From NCBI RefSeq assembly GCF_900108485.1, contig NZ_FNXF01000019.1:1-64000 (forward strand): a stretch of DNA of 64,000 nt, written 5' to 3'. Source of the DNA: Rheinheimera pacifica (GTDB lineage Bacteria > Pseudomonadota > Gammaproteobacteria > Enterobacterales > Alteromonadaceae). This document shows, in pieces, positions 1 to 7,571 of the stretch (position 1 is the first letter of the stretch; every line of letters begins with the position of its first letter). The position numbers and the translations under genes are program-made. The notes under the pieces were generated by a model. The model did not search any database, was not told the DNA's origin, and saw nothing but the letters and a program-made list of their open reading frames with translations.

Positions 1-371
1 ATACACAGACGATCCGCTTCTACGAACGGCAGGGCTTGTTGCCGCCGCCTGGTCGGCAGGAGAACGGTTACCGTGTCTATACCGAGAAACACGTTGAGCG
101 GCTGGCCTTTATTCGTCGCTGCCGCATCCTGGATCTGTCACTGGCAGAAATTCACGAACTAAAGCGCTATCAGGACGACCCTCATCAGTCCTGTACCGCT
201 GTCAATGCCTTGCTCGATGATCACATCTCTCATGTGCGCTCGCAGATAACCGCTCTACAGGCGCTTGAGAAACAACTCGTTTCACTAAGAGCGCGTTGCA
301 ACGATGACCGGGAAGTTAAGGCGTGTGGGGTTCTTGCTGGAATTAGCGAGGGAAGCATGCATCAGCAGTAG
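1..371 (+). CDS. MerR-family metal-responsive regulator, CadR/PbrR-like (5' end cut off by window)
   Basis: MerR-family regulators bind stretched sigma-70 promoters and activate them when metal binds. The frame is open from base 3. It starts inside the winged-helix motif (TIRFYERQGLLPPP, then NGYRVYT, then HVERLAFIRRCR), so only about ten N-terminal residues and the start codon are missing. Three cysteines sit where Cd/Pb/Zn sensors of this family bind metal: codons 192-194, 297-299 and 324-326. The last two are nine residues apart and follow the long dimerisation helix. Cys-SCTAVNALLDDHI matches the CadR/PbrR branch rather than MerR or CueR. The target operon would lie left of the window. 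The metal cannot be decided from sequence alone. Confidence 0.85.
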   Translation, partial: TQTIRFYERQGLLPPPGRQENGYRVYTEKHVERLAFIRRCRILDLSLAEIHELKRYQDDPHQSCTAVNALLDDHISHVRSQITALQALEKQLVSLRARCNDDREVKACGVLAGISEGSMHQQ

Positions 372-574
372 GTTGGAGTGCCAACCAGATAATCCGATGA
401 GATGCCGGTTTGCCTCACTCTCATGCAAAGGTAAGATCAACCATTTAATCCGCTTACCCGAAATTATTAAGTGTGGATACTCTAAAATTTCTTCAACGTT
501 TCAAATAGTATCAAAAATATAATAAACCAGTTGTCTGAGTTGTCCTTAAATATGGGACATCCGTGTCCGCGCCT

Positions 575-790
575 TTATCTGGTATGACAAGTGGGGCTGC
601 AGTAATAGCAGCCGTCAAACTTATTACCCGGAAATTTTCGGTAAGCTTCCTTTACCGCAGATTGACAAGTGTCATGTTCACCAAGGTAAACCTGATTCTC
701 GGCATTAGGTAAGTACTGACATGTGTTTGCGTTGTGGACTTCATGCTCACCTGTTGGTTGAGCATTTTTATTGACGATATATCTAGCCAT
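575..790 (-). CDS. small Cys-rich protein of unknown function (71 aa)
   Basis: I recognise no characterised family. The protein is 71 residues, hydrophilic and has no membrane segment. Its C-terminus carries a compact cysteine cluster, CYYCSPTCHTR, and two more cysteines precede it. That spacing suggests a metal-binding or disulfide-linked knot. The ATG at 790 is well supported by an AGGAG Shine-Dalgarno about seven bases upstream (TTTAGGAGCCTACT). The gene is co-directional with a 33-residue gene and the integrase, with a terminator hairpin separating it from the 33-residue gene. My memory is that similar small proteins recur beside integrases of islands; that is not verifiable here. Confidence 0.7.
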   Translation of the reverse strand: MARYIVNKNAQPTGEHEVHNANTCQYLPNAENQVYLGEHDTCQSAVKEAYRKFPGNKFDGCYYCSPTCHTR

Positions 791-817
791 AGTAGGCTCC
801 TAAATTGTAGTTAAAAT

Positions 818-841
818 AAAGCCCCACAAATGAGGGGCTTT
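818..841 (-). terminator. intrinsic terminator after the 33-aa gene
   Basis: AAAGCCCC and GGGGCTTT form a perfect 8-bp stem around an 8-base loop. On the minus strand the stem is followed by TTTATTTT. It lies ten bases after the stop of the 851-952 gene and before the start of the 575-790 gene, so the two small genes are probably separate transcripts. Confidence 0.8.
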
Positions 842-850
842 CAGCGCAGA

Positions 851-952
851 TCAATTGGGTGTAGATCTGTAGTGTTCAGGAACCTTCGTACCATCTTTCT
901 TGGTATGAGCTGGAACGTGAACCTTCTTCTTACCGCCTTGCGTCTTAGCCAT
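851..952 (-). CDS. 33-residue Lys/His-rich micro-protein
   Basis: This gene was found by reading the minus strand. ATG at 952 is followed by 32 more codons and TGA at 851-853. The protein begins MAKTQGGKKKVHVPAHTKK and ends DGTKVPEHYRSTPN. The tail resembles the short GT-x-V-x-x-HYRSxPN motif seen in other small proteins of bacteria and phages. It is strongly basic, with no hydrophobic stretch. A GGAG Shine-Dalgarno stands eight bases before ATG (TTGGAGTTTTTAGC), and a clean terminator follows at 818-841, so it looks like a complete single-gene unit. Function unknown; DNA or RNA binding would suit the charge but is inference. Confidence 0.72.
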   Translation of the reverse strand: MAKTQGGKKKVHVPAHTKKDGTKVPEHYRSTPN

Positions 953-1324
953 GCTAAAAACTCCAAACTTGAAAGTTAATGTCTGGCTGCTACAATTCAG
1001 ATCCTGCTAAAGGGGTAGCAACCAATCAGGTTGATACTACGGTCTCTGACCGATTCGCACTCGGTCAGAGATCAAATCAACTTTCACCAACACTACATAT
1101 AGTGGTGTCATATCAAGATAGTGCGGCTATGTAGATATTGCAAGGTAGGAAACTGTATTTTTAAACAGCTATTTTTGTCGGTTAGTAGCTACTAACTGGT
1201 TAACATATGTGTTTAAAAGGTGTACAGTAAGGCAAGCTTTTTTATTGCCATAAATTTATTTGTTCTATCAATATTTTTTTAATAACTCCGACATACTATC
1301 GATCTTAATCCGGCGATGAGTGTG
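953..1324. other. 372-bp A+T-rich intergenic region inside the element
   Basis: No credible gene is seen here. It contains the upstream region of the 33-aa gene, a strong inverted repeat at 1043-1071, and a very A+T-rich stretch from about 1140 to 1300 that runs to the integrase stop codon. A short direct duplication of TAGTAGCTACTAACTGG-like sequence near 1183-1200 looks accidental. Confidence 0.6.
1043..1071. repeat. perfect 11-bp inverted repeat
   Basis: TCTCTGACCGA (1043-1053) is perfectly inverted as TCGGTCAGAGA (1061-1071) around the 7-base loop TTCGCAC. Neither strand has a T-run after it, so it is unlikely to be a simple terminator. It lies about 90 bases upstream of the 33-aa gene and about 250 bases downstream of the integrase stop. 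It could be an operator, an RNA hairpin or a recombination/transfer element. Confidence 0.7.
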
Positions 1325-2602
1325 TTAAATACTTCCCCGGCTCTTGTAGTTCTTTTCCCACTGAATAAACCTCTTTTCCCATAGCTTGCTGAGTTTATCT
1401 GAATGCATCCATTTGCGTTCTATCTCCTCTTTTGCTGGCAAATCGACTCCAGAGAGCTGCTGGCTAAACATTCGTGGTATGACATGGCTATAGTGTTTTT
1501 CAATCATTTCAATACTAGTGCCGCATTGCCGGGCAAGTACGTCAATAGTCACACTCTGGGCTATCAACTCCCATGTAATGAAGGAATGGCGTAGAGAGTA
1601 TAAAGTTCGTTTACCATGTGGAGAGTTGTCTAGGCCAAGATCTTTAAGAGCAGAGTTAAAGGTTCGGCCTATCTCGTTGGTCTCTGAACCATCGGGCAGC
1701 CTGAAAATATAGTCTTGTGGCTTACGGCTCGGGAAGCGCTCAGTCAACCTCAGAATGGTATTTTGAATAGCGCGTTTGCACACTACTTCCCTTGTACCAG
1801 TGTGAATTGTGGTTTTACCCTTACGAACGGTAACAAAGAATGTTGCTTTATCTCCACTACGCTCTATGTGCAGATCGCTCCACTTAAGATTATCAATTTC
1901 AGTACCGGGGCGCATACCGGTGTAGATAACGAATTCAGCATAATCCTGAGTGAGTTCACGTATTTGTTTGGTTATCTCTTTGCGGCTACTTGTCTCAAGG
2001 TGATAAAGGTGGTCCATTACTCGTTCGAATTCTTCAGGGTTTAAAGATGCTCTTCTAACTGCGTGGTTACCCTTAACAGATAGGCCAGGGATCTGATTGT
2101 GCAACATCCACTTATTCTCGACAGCCTCTTTAAACACCATTTGCATTGCAGCATTGTGGTTCAGGATGGTGGACTTAGCGGGGACTCTGCCGAGTTTCTC
2201 AATACGCCACTTATCGAATTCCTTTAATTTCTCTCCATCGATATCGGTTATTGGGGTACGGTCGAAAAAGGGAATATGGTATCGCCTTAAAACGAGGATA
2301 TAGTCCTTATAAATGACCTTTCCAGTTTCACGGTAGAGCTCGGATTCCATGGTCTGAATGGCCTTTTCAGCTACATCTTTAAATTGCTTGGAGCTAATTA
2401 GAGTTCCAGTTTCGTGCCTAGTTTGGTACTCTACCGCCATTCTGAAGGCAACATCGACAGCTTTGAGCTTTTCGGTCTGTTTGGTGGCTAGCGAGTACCA
2501 CTTTTTACCGGCCCGAAAACGGGCATACCAGTACTTACTATTAGATTGCTTAAAGATGTGTACACCTTCGCTGATTTGGTGACGTTCAACTTGTTTTGCC
2601 AT
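1325..2602 (-). CDS. tyrosine-recombinase integrase
   Basis: Site-specific recombinase of the phage-integrase family, 425 aa, the right length for an island integrase. There is an N-terminal arm-binding region (about 1-70), a SAM-like core-binding region (about 72-175) and a C-terminal catalytic domain (about 185-390). Visible catalytic residues are Arg231 in TGMRPGTE, a probable beta-hairpin lysine in RKGKT (261-263), Arg338 in the box YSLRHSF with Tyr335 in place of the usual histidine, and nucleophile Tyr371 in EKHYSHV. The gene points away from the tRNA-Leu fragment, and its start is 78 bases from it, as expected for an integrase acting on that site. Start ATG at 2602. Confidence 0.95.
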   Translation of the reverse strand: MAKQVERHQISEGVHIFKQSNSKYWYARFRAGKKWYSLATKQTEKLKAVDVAFRMAVEYQTRHETGTLISSKQFKDVAEKAIQTMESELYRETGKVIYKDYILVLRRYHIPFFDRTPITDIDGEKLKEFDKWRIEKLGRVPAKSTILNHNAAMQMVFKEAVENKWMLHNQIPGLSVKGNHAVRRASLNPEEFERVMDHLYHLETSSRKEITKQIRELTQDYAEFVIYTGMRPGTEIDNLKWSDLHIERSGDKATFFVTVRKGKTTIHTGTREVVCKRAIQNTILRLTERFPSRKPQDYIFRLPDGSETNEIGRTFNSALKDLGLDNSPHGKRTLYSLRHSFITWELIAQSVTIDVLARQCGTSIEMIEKHYSHVIPRMFSQQLSGVDLPAKEEIERKWMHSDKLSKLWEKRFIQWEKNYKSRGSI

Positions 2603-2679
2603 AGCGTTCTCGTGCGAAGAATTTGCAAAGTTTGTAGCATGTTATTGAAATAAATAGAAGTTACTATAGCAAATGACCG

Positions 2680-2734
2680 TTCAAAATCCGCCGGGGGAAA
2701 CTCCGTGTCGGTTCGAGTCCGACCCTAGGCACCA
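2680..2734 (+). other. attachment site: 3' half of tRNA-Leu(CAA) beginning at the anticodon loop
   Basis: The segment reads as a class II tRNA from the anticodon loop TTCAAAA (2680-2686, anticodon CAA) to an encoded CCA (2732-2734). It has a 3' anticodon-stem strand TCCGC, a long variable arm CGGGG-GAAA-CTCCG (one G-U pair), a T arm GTCGG-TTCGAGT-CCGAC, an acceptor strand CCTAGGC and discriminator A. The bases before 2680 cannot pair with TCCGC, and there is no D arm. Homology therefore stops exactly at the anticodon loop, a frequent crossover position for tyrosine integrases. The intact tRNA should lie at the other end of the element. Confidence 0.82.
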
Positions 2735-2856
2735 AATATATCAATAGCTTACTTCATATAATTTCTGTTTTTCCAGCAGATGCTGCGCAACTTCTGTTAG
2801 CATTTTTATCACTCTGTGCCACACTTATTTACTCAAATGCGTACCGCAGGTGCCTA

Positions 2857-3618
2857 ATGAACCGGTTTTATATTACGTTATTGCTGTTGGTTGCAGTATT
2901 TTGTTCCCCCCTGCCAGCCCAAACGGACACTGTGCTGTTGTCGAGCAGTAATTATTACCCACATTATGCCGAAGACCTGCCGCAACAGGGTGCGGTAAGC
3001 GAAATAATCCGTCAGGCATTTTTACTGCAAGGCATAAGTATTGAAATCGATTTTATGCCCTTTGCCAGGGCTTACCGTGAAAGCCAGCAGGCAAATTATA
3101 TTGGCCTGGTAGCAGCCTGGTATGACGATAAACGCGCAGAGCATTTTTATTACTCCCAGCCTTTATATGCTAACCAGATAGTATTTTTTAAACGCAAGGA
3201 TATGGTAGTAAATTACCACGATTATGCCGACTTAGTGCAGCAAAAATTACGTATGGCGGTGGTACAGGGCTACCTGCATTTGCCTGGTTTACTGGAAAGT
3301 GGCATTACTACCGTGCAGGTAGCAACCGACGAACAGGCATTTCAAATGCTGGCGCGGGGCCGGGTTGATTTAGTACCGGCAGACAAACTTAATGGCCTTT
3401 ATTTAATTGACGAAAAATTGCCGCAATACGCCGGACAATTAGACTGGATGACACCAGCGCTGGAACAACGGCCAATGTACCTGTTGTTATCGAAAAAAGA
3501 CCCACGTTCAGAAGCACTGATACAGCGTTTTAATACCGGCTTGCAGCAGTTACGCCAATCGGGCCAGTATCAGCAAATTATTGATAACCTGCTCCCCCGC
3601 CCCGACAGCCAAAAATAA
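2857..3618 (+). CDS. periplasmic substrate-binding protein, SBP_bac_3-like
   Basis: Secreted 253-aa protein with a clear Sec signal peptide (about residues 1-21, ending SPLPAQ). The mature part has the two-lobe layout of polar-amino-acid-type binding proteins: an early SEIIRQAF helix, the YSQPLYANQIVFFKR strand typical of lobe I, and a LARGRVDLVPAD hinge region. There is no permease or ATPase of that transporter class beside it, and orphan proteins of this family in aquatic gammaproteobacteria are common. The ligand is unknown. It is the first gene to the right of the integration site and is convergent with fbpC. Confidence 0.8.
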   Translation: MNRFYITLLLLVAVFCSPLPAQTDTVLLSSSNYYPHYAEDLPQQGAVSEIIRQAFLLQGISIEIDFMPFARAYRESQQANYIGLVAAWYDDKRAEHFYYSQPLYANQIVFFKRKDMVVNYHDYADLVQQKLRMAVVQGYLHLPGLLESGITTVQVATDEQAFQMLARGRVDLVPADKLNGLYLIDEKLPQYAGQLDWMTPALEQRPMYLLLSKKDPRSEALIQRFNTGLQQLRQSGQYQQIIDNLLPRPDSQK

Positions 3619-3673
3619 ACTCCAATCGACATTTTAGTATTAACTTAACCAAACACTATAAAGTGCTGCAGCA

Positions 3674-4711
3674 TTAACTGCGCGGAAATAACACCAGGTG
3701 ATCTAAATCAAGCCGGATGCCAATTTGTTCGCCAATAGCATGGTTATGGTGGCTCAGCGCTAAGCATTGCACCTGTTCACCACTTTGCAGTTTTAGCTGA
3801 TACATAATGTGCGAGCCGCGAAAGGCTTTATCTGTTACCTGCGCGGTAATACCGCTGCTGTCGTCATGCACTATGTCATCCGGCCGGATCAGCACATCTA
3901 CTTTATCACCTGGCTTTGCTGAGCTGACATAACGCTGGCGAAACAGCCCCAGGCTCGTTTGCACCTGTTGCGAATCCAGCATGGTGCCGGGCAACAGCAC
4001 GCCACGGCCGATAAAATCAGCAACAAAGCGATTATGAGGCTTGTGATATAACTCATAAGGCGTGGCCCACTGCTGCAGGAGGCCATGCTCCATTACACCT
4101 ATCATATCGGCCATAGCAAAGGCTTCGTTCTGATCATGCGTTACCATTACAGCGGTAATATGCAGCTGTTGCAAAATTTGCCGTATTTCACGTGCCAGGC
4201 CTTCGCGCAGTTCGGTATCCAGGCTGGAGAAAGGCTCATCGAGTAGTAGCACCTTGGGTTCTGGTGCCAGTGCCCTTGCCAGCGCCACGCGCTGTTGCTG
4301 GCCACCGGATAACTGGTGAATATAACGCTGGCCCAAATCAGGCAAGCCTACCAGTTGCAACAGCTGTTTTACCTTAGCCGCTTTGGTTGCCTTTGATGCT
4401 GTAAGTAAACCAAAGCTGATATTGTCTGCCACGCTAAGATGAGGAAATAACGCAAAATCCTGAAATACCATACCAACATGACGCTGTTCTGGTGCCAGTT
4501 GCACTGTTGCGTTGCTAACCGGTTGCTGCTGCAGGCTGATACAGCCTTCGGCTACCGGCTCAAAACCGGCAATGGCACGTAGCAATGTGGTTTTACCGCA
4601 ACCGGAGGGGCCAACTAAACAGCCTATCTGGCCCTGTGCCAATGACAAGCTGATATCTTTCACTACAGTATGGCCAGCGTAAGCTACCGCAACCTGTTGT
4701 AAATACAGCAT
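3674..4711 (-). CDS. fbpC: ferric iron ABC transporter, ATP-binding subunit
   Basis: ATPase energising ferric-iron import through FbpB at the inner membrane. 345 aa: Walker A GPSGCGKTT (34-42), Q-loop VFQDFALF, signature LSGGQQQR (133-140), Walker B VLLLDEP (153-159), and a C-terminal TOBE-like regulatory domain (about 245-345). The ATG at 4711 shares its last base with the fbpB stop codon, showing translational coupling. Third gene of the fbpA-fbpB-fbpC operon. Other members of the family carry putrescine, sulfate or maltose, but the neighbouring FbpA supports iron. Confidence 0.9.
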   Translation of the reverse strand: MLYLQQVAVAYAGHTVVKDISLSLAQGQIGCLVGPSGCGKTTLLRAIAGFEPVAEGCISLQQQPVSNATVQLAPEQRHVGMVFQDFALFPHLSVADNISFGLLTASKATKAAKVKQLLQLVGLPDLGQRYIHQLSGGQQQRVALARALAPEPKVLLLDEPFSSLDTELREGLAREIRQILQQLHITAVMVTHDQNEAFAMADMIGVMEHGLLQQWATPYELYHKPHNRFVADFIGRGVLLPGTMLDSQQVQTSLGLFRQRYVSSAKPGDKVDVLIRPDDIVHDDSSGITAQVTDKAFRGSHIMYQLKLQSGEQVQCLALSHHNHAIGEQIGIRLDLDHLVLFPRS

Positions 4712-6351
4712 TAAAGCTTTCCTTTTAAACTTGAATCTACTGAGCGTGCCAGCAGGATCACCGGTAATAAACTTACCAGCACAATGGCCAGTGCCGGTAG
4801 TGCTGCATCCGCTAAACGCTCGTCTGATGCCAGTTCATAAGTGCGTACCGCCAGCGTATTAAAGTTGAATGGCCGTAAAATAAGGGTGGCGGGCAGCTCT
4901 TTTAATACATCAACAAACACCAGTAATAATGCCGCTAACACACTGGAGCGCAGCAGCGGCACATGCACCTTTTGCAATACTTGCAGTGGTGTATAGCCTA
5001 ACGAGCGCGCAGCATTATCCATACTGGGTTTAATCCGCTCCAGCCCGGCTTCAACACTGTGCAGTGACACGGCTAAAAAGCGCACACTGTAGGCCAGCAG
5101 CAGCGCAAATAAGGTACCGGAAAAAATAAGCCCGGTGCGGATGCCAAACCATTGCTCAGCCAGCAAATCGATGCGGCCATCCAGATACGCCAGCGGTAAC
5201 ATTACGCCAATGGCAATAACGGTACCGGGTACTGCATAACCCAGCGCGGCGACGCGCACCGGTGCCTGCACCAGTACATCGGGGCGCAGCCGCTTGCCGT
5301 AGGCAAACAGTAAGGCCAGCAGTACAGAAATAACCGCAGCCATCGCTGCCAGAGAAAAGCTATTCCATACCAGTTGGCCAAACTGCGGTGTCAGGGTTTG
5401 CTGATAATTGCTAAGTGCCCAGCTCACCAGTTGCACAGCAGGAATAACAAAACCAAATAGCACCGGCAGCAGACATAACAGCAGCAGTAACATCTGGCGC
5501 CCGACACTTATGTTACGCCTTGGCGCAGCATTGCTGCGCTGGCCCTGATGATAATAACGGATTTTACGCCGCGACCAACGTTCCAGCACCAGCAGTAACA
5601 AGACAAACCCCGTTAACATGGCCGCCAGTTGGGCAGCAGCGACCTGATTCCCCATACCAAACCAGGTGCGGAAAATACCGGTGGTAAAGGTAGTGACACC
5701 AAAATACTGCACGGTGCCGTAGTCAGCAAAGGCTTCCATCATCGCCAGCGCGGTACCGGTTAAAATAGCCGGGCGTGCCAGCGGTAATGCAACTTTCCAG
5801 AAATGCTGCCTCGGTGTTAACCCCAGGGTACGGCTGGCTTCAAATAAGGAGGCGGATTGCTCACGAAAGGCACTGCGCGCCAGCATATACACATAAGGAT
5901 ACAGCACCAGCGACAGCATAATAATGGCACCACTGAGCGAGCGTATTTGCGGGAACCAGTAATCACCATAGCGCCAGTCGAATTGAGCCCTTAGCGCAGT
6001 TTGTACCGGACCGGCAAAATCCAGCATGCCAGTGTAGGTGTAAGCAATAATATAGGCAGGCATGGCCAGCGGCAGCAATAATAACCACTCCAGCACACGC
6101 CGGCCGGCAAACTGATATTGGCTGATAATCCAGGCTGATGCGGTGCCCAGCAGCAAGGCACCCAGGCCTGTGCCACCGGCCAGCAACAACGAATTTATGA
6201 CATAGTCGGCCAGCACGGTCTGGCGTAAATGCTGCCAGACATCAGGTTGCGGGTTAAAAACACTGGCAAAAATGACCAGTACCGGCAGCGCCAGCACTAA
6301 GGCTGGCAGCAATACCGACCAACGCCAGATGTCACGCAAACTGCGCTTCAT
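4711..6351 (-). CDS. fbpB: ferric iron ABC transporter, fused permease
   Basis: Inner-membrane channel of the iron importer. 546 aa with about twelve hydrophobic segments arranged as two BPD_transp_1 halves. Each half has an EAA-type loop: EASRTLGLTPRQHFWKVALP in the first, NAARSLGYTPLQVLQKVHVP in the second. The fused two-domain form is standard for FbpB/SfuB-like permeases. It lies 38 bases after fbpA and overlaps fbpC by one base. Confidence 0.92.
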   Translation of the reverse strand: MKRSLRDIWRWSVLLPALVLALPVLVIFASVFNPQPDVWQHLRQTVLADYVINSLLLAGGTGLGALLLGTASAWIISQYQFAGRRVLEWLLLLPLAMPAYIIAYTYTGMLDFAGPVQTALRAQFDWRYGDYWFPQIRSLSGAIIMLSLVLYPYVYMLARSAFREQSASLFEASRTLGLTPRQHFWKVALPLARPAILTGTALAMMEAFADYGTVQYFGVTTFTTGIFRTWFGMGNQVAAAQLAAMLTGFVLLLLVLERWSRRKIRYYHQGQRSNAAPRRNISVGRQMLLLLLCLLPVLFGFVIPAVQLVSWALSNYQQTLTPQFGQLVWNSFSLAAMAAVISVLLALLFAYGKRLRPDVLVQAPVRVAALGYAVPGTVIAIGVMLPLAYLDGRIDLLAEQWFGIRTGLIFSGTLFALLLAYSVRFLAVSLHSVEAGLERIKPSMDNAARSLGYTPLQVLQKVHVPLLRSSVLAALLLVFVDVLKELPATLILRPFNFNTLAVRTYELASDERLADAALPALAIVLVSLLPVILLARSVDSSLKGKL

Positions 6352-6389
6352 CCGGCGCTTACCACTTTACAACAAATTGAATTCAAAGA

Positions 6390-7412
6390 TTATTTCCAGC
6401 CAGCGCGATCCATTACCCGAATGGCTTCAGCGTTTAATTCCCCTAATTTGTCCAATTGTAACTGGTCTGCTTTAAATTCACCAAAGCCTTGTAAGATAGC
6501 ACTGGCTTTAACACCTGCGCGCACAGGGTATTCATGATCCGCTTCGGCGTACCACTGCTGCGACTCTGGCGTCAGCATGTATTCAAGCAGTTTAATTGCC
6601 TCGGCTTTGTTCGGTGCATATTTGGCCACACCGGCGCCGGAGATATTAATATGCGCACCACGGCCATCCTGATTTGGCCAGAACACTTTTACTTTCTCTG
6701 CTGCAGCTTTATCACGCGGGTCGGCCAGCATACCACCTAAATAATAAGTGTTGGCAATGGCAATATCACATACACCTGCCGCTGCAGCTTTAATCTGATC
6801 ACGATCGCCCCCTTTTGGTGGCATAGCGAAATTGGCTACCAGGCCTTTGGCCCATCGCTCTGTTGTTGCCTCGCCATCGTGGGCAATTAAACTGGCAGTC
6901 ATCGACTGGTTATAAATATTGTCAGACGAGCGCACACAAATACGGCCTTTCCATTTCGGGTCAGCTAAATCTTCGTAGGTTGACAGCTGTTCTGGTTTTA
7001 CTTTGCCGGGCACATACATAATTGGCCGGGCACGCATGGTAAGGCCAAACCATAAACCGGCAGGGTCACGCAGCGCCGCTGGAATATTTTGCGTTAATAC
7101 ATCCGACTCAACACTTTGCAACACACCCTGTTGCTTGGCACGGTACAAACGGCCAACATCGGTGCTAATCAGTACATCAGCCGGGCTGTTGCGGCCTTCG
7201 CTGACCATACGGCTAATCAGCTCGTCGGGCTTACCGGTGATCAGGTTTACTTTAATGCCGGTATCGGCGGCAAATTTATCCAGCAGCGGCTTAATCAGTT
7301 CTTCCTGCCGGGCTGAATAGATATTAACTTCAGCAGCCTGCGCCGCTGTCATATTTATTAATGCGCTGGCAATACCTGCGCCAAGTAAAGTTAATGCATA
7401 AGCTGATTTCAT
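6390..7412 (-). CDS. fbpA: ferric iron-binding periplasmic protein
   Basis: Captures Fe(III) in the periplasm for FbpBC. 340 aa. Signal peptide about residues 1-26 (ending AAQA). The mature protein starts EVNIYSARQEELI, the hallmark of the FbpA/FutA group, and has the adjacent tyrosine pair Tyr223-Tyr224 (NTYYLGG) that coordinates ferric iron in this family. The gene leads the operon and is preceded by a Fur-box-like palindrome at 7465-7483, so repression by Fur-Fe(II) is expected. Confidence 0.94.
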   Translation of the reverse strand: MKSAYALTLLGAGIASALINMTAAQAAEVNIYSARQEELIKPLLDKFAADTGIKVNLITGKPDELISRMVSEGRNSPADVLISTDVGRLYRAKQQGVLQSVESDVLTQNIPAALRDPAGLWFGLTMRARPIMYVPGKVKPEQLSTYEDLADPKWKGRICVRSSDNIYNQSMTASLIAHDGEATTERWAKGLVANFAMPPKGGDRDQIKAAAAGVCDIAIANTYYLGGMLADPRDKAAAEKVKVFWPNQDGRGAHINISGAGVAKYAPNKAEAIKLLEYMLTPESQQWYAEADHEYPVRAGVKASAILQGFGEFKADQLQLDKLGELNAEAIRVMDRAGWK

Positions 7413-7464
7413 ACTGCCACTCCCAAAAAGTGTTGAGGTAGAAAAGACAGGCTATATAAGCATA

Positions 7465-7483
7465 AATACGAATTATTCTCAAT
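7465..7483 (-). promoter_or_regulatory. Fur box upstream of fbpABC
   Basis: AATACGAATTATTCTCAAT (plus strand) differs at only three positions from a perfect AATGAGAATTATTCTCATT-type Fur palindrome. It lies 53 bases upstream of the fbpA start codon. The promoter elements themselves are not distinct. Confidence 0.75.
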
Positions 7484-7503
7484 GAGGTAAAGCCCTGACA
7501 GAT

Positions 7504-7539
7504 AAAAAAAGGCCGTTAAATATGCTTTAACGGCCTTTT
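7504..7539 (-). terminator. intrinsic terminator of the zinc receptor/lipoprotein operon
   Basis: A perfect 14-bp stem (7507-7520 with 7526-7539; core GGCCGTTAAA) around loop TATGC. On the minus strand it is followed by an unbroken T-run. It sits 33 bases after the stop of the lipoprotein gene and insulates it from fbpA. Confidence 0.9.
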
Positions 7540-7571
7540 GTAACACTAAGACGAACTAACGCCGGGCGGTA

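Larger units (their letters stand above)
1..2734. mobile_element. right end of a tRNA-Leu-integrated genomic element (left end outside window)
   Basis: An integrase gene lies just inside a 55-base tRNA-Leu 3' half at 2680-2734, the usual layout of an element integrated into a tRNA gene. Inside are two very small orphan genes, A+T-rich intergenic DNA and a metal-responsive MerR regulator, whereas everything beyond 2734 looks like ordinary chromosome. The intact tRNA-Leu and the rest of the element must lie left of position 1, so its size and cargo cannot be judged. The regulator suggests heavy-metal resistance cargo; that is inference. Confidence 0.72.

Noticed and set aside
304-522. 72-codon open frame overlapping the end of the MerR-like gene
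   Set aside because: No Shine-Dalgarno, low-complexity translation and overlap with a clear gene in another frame.
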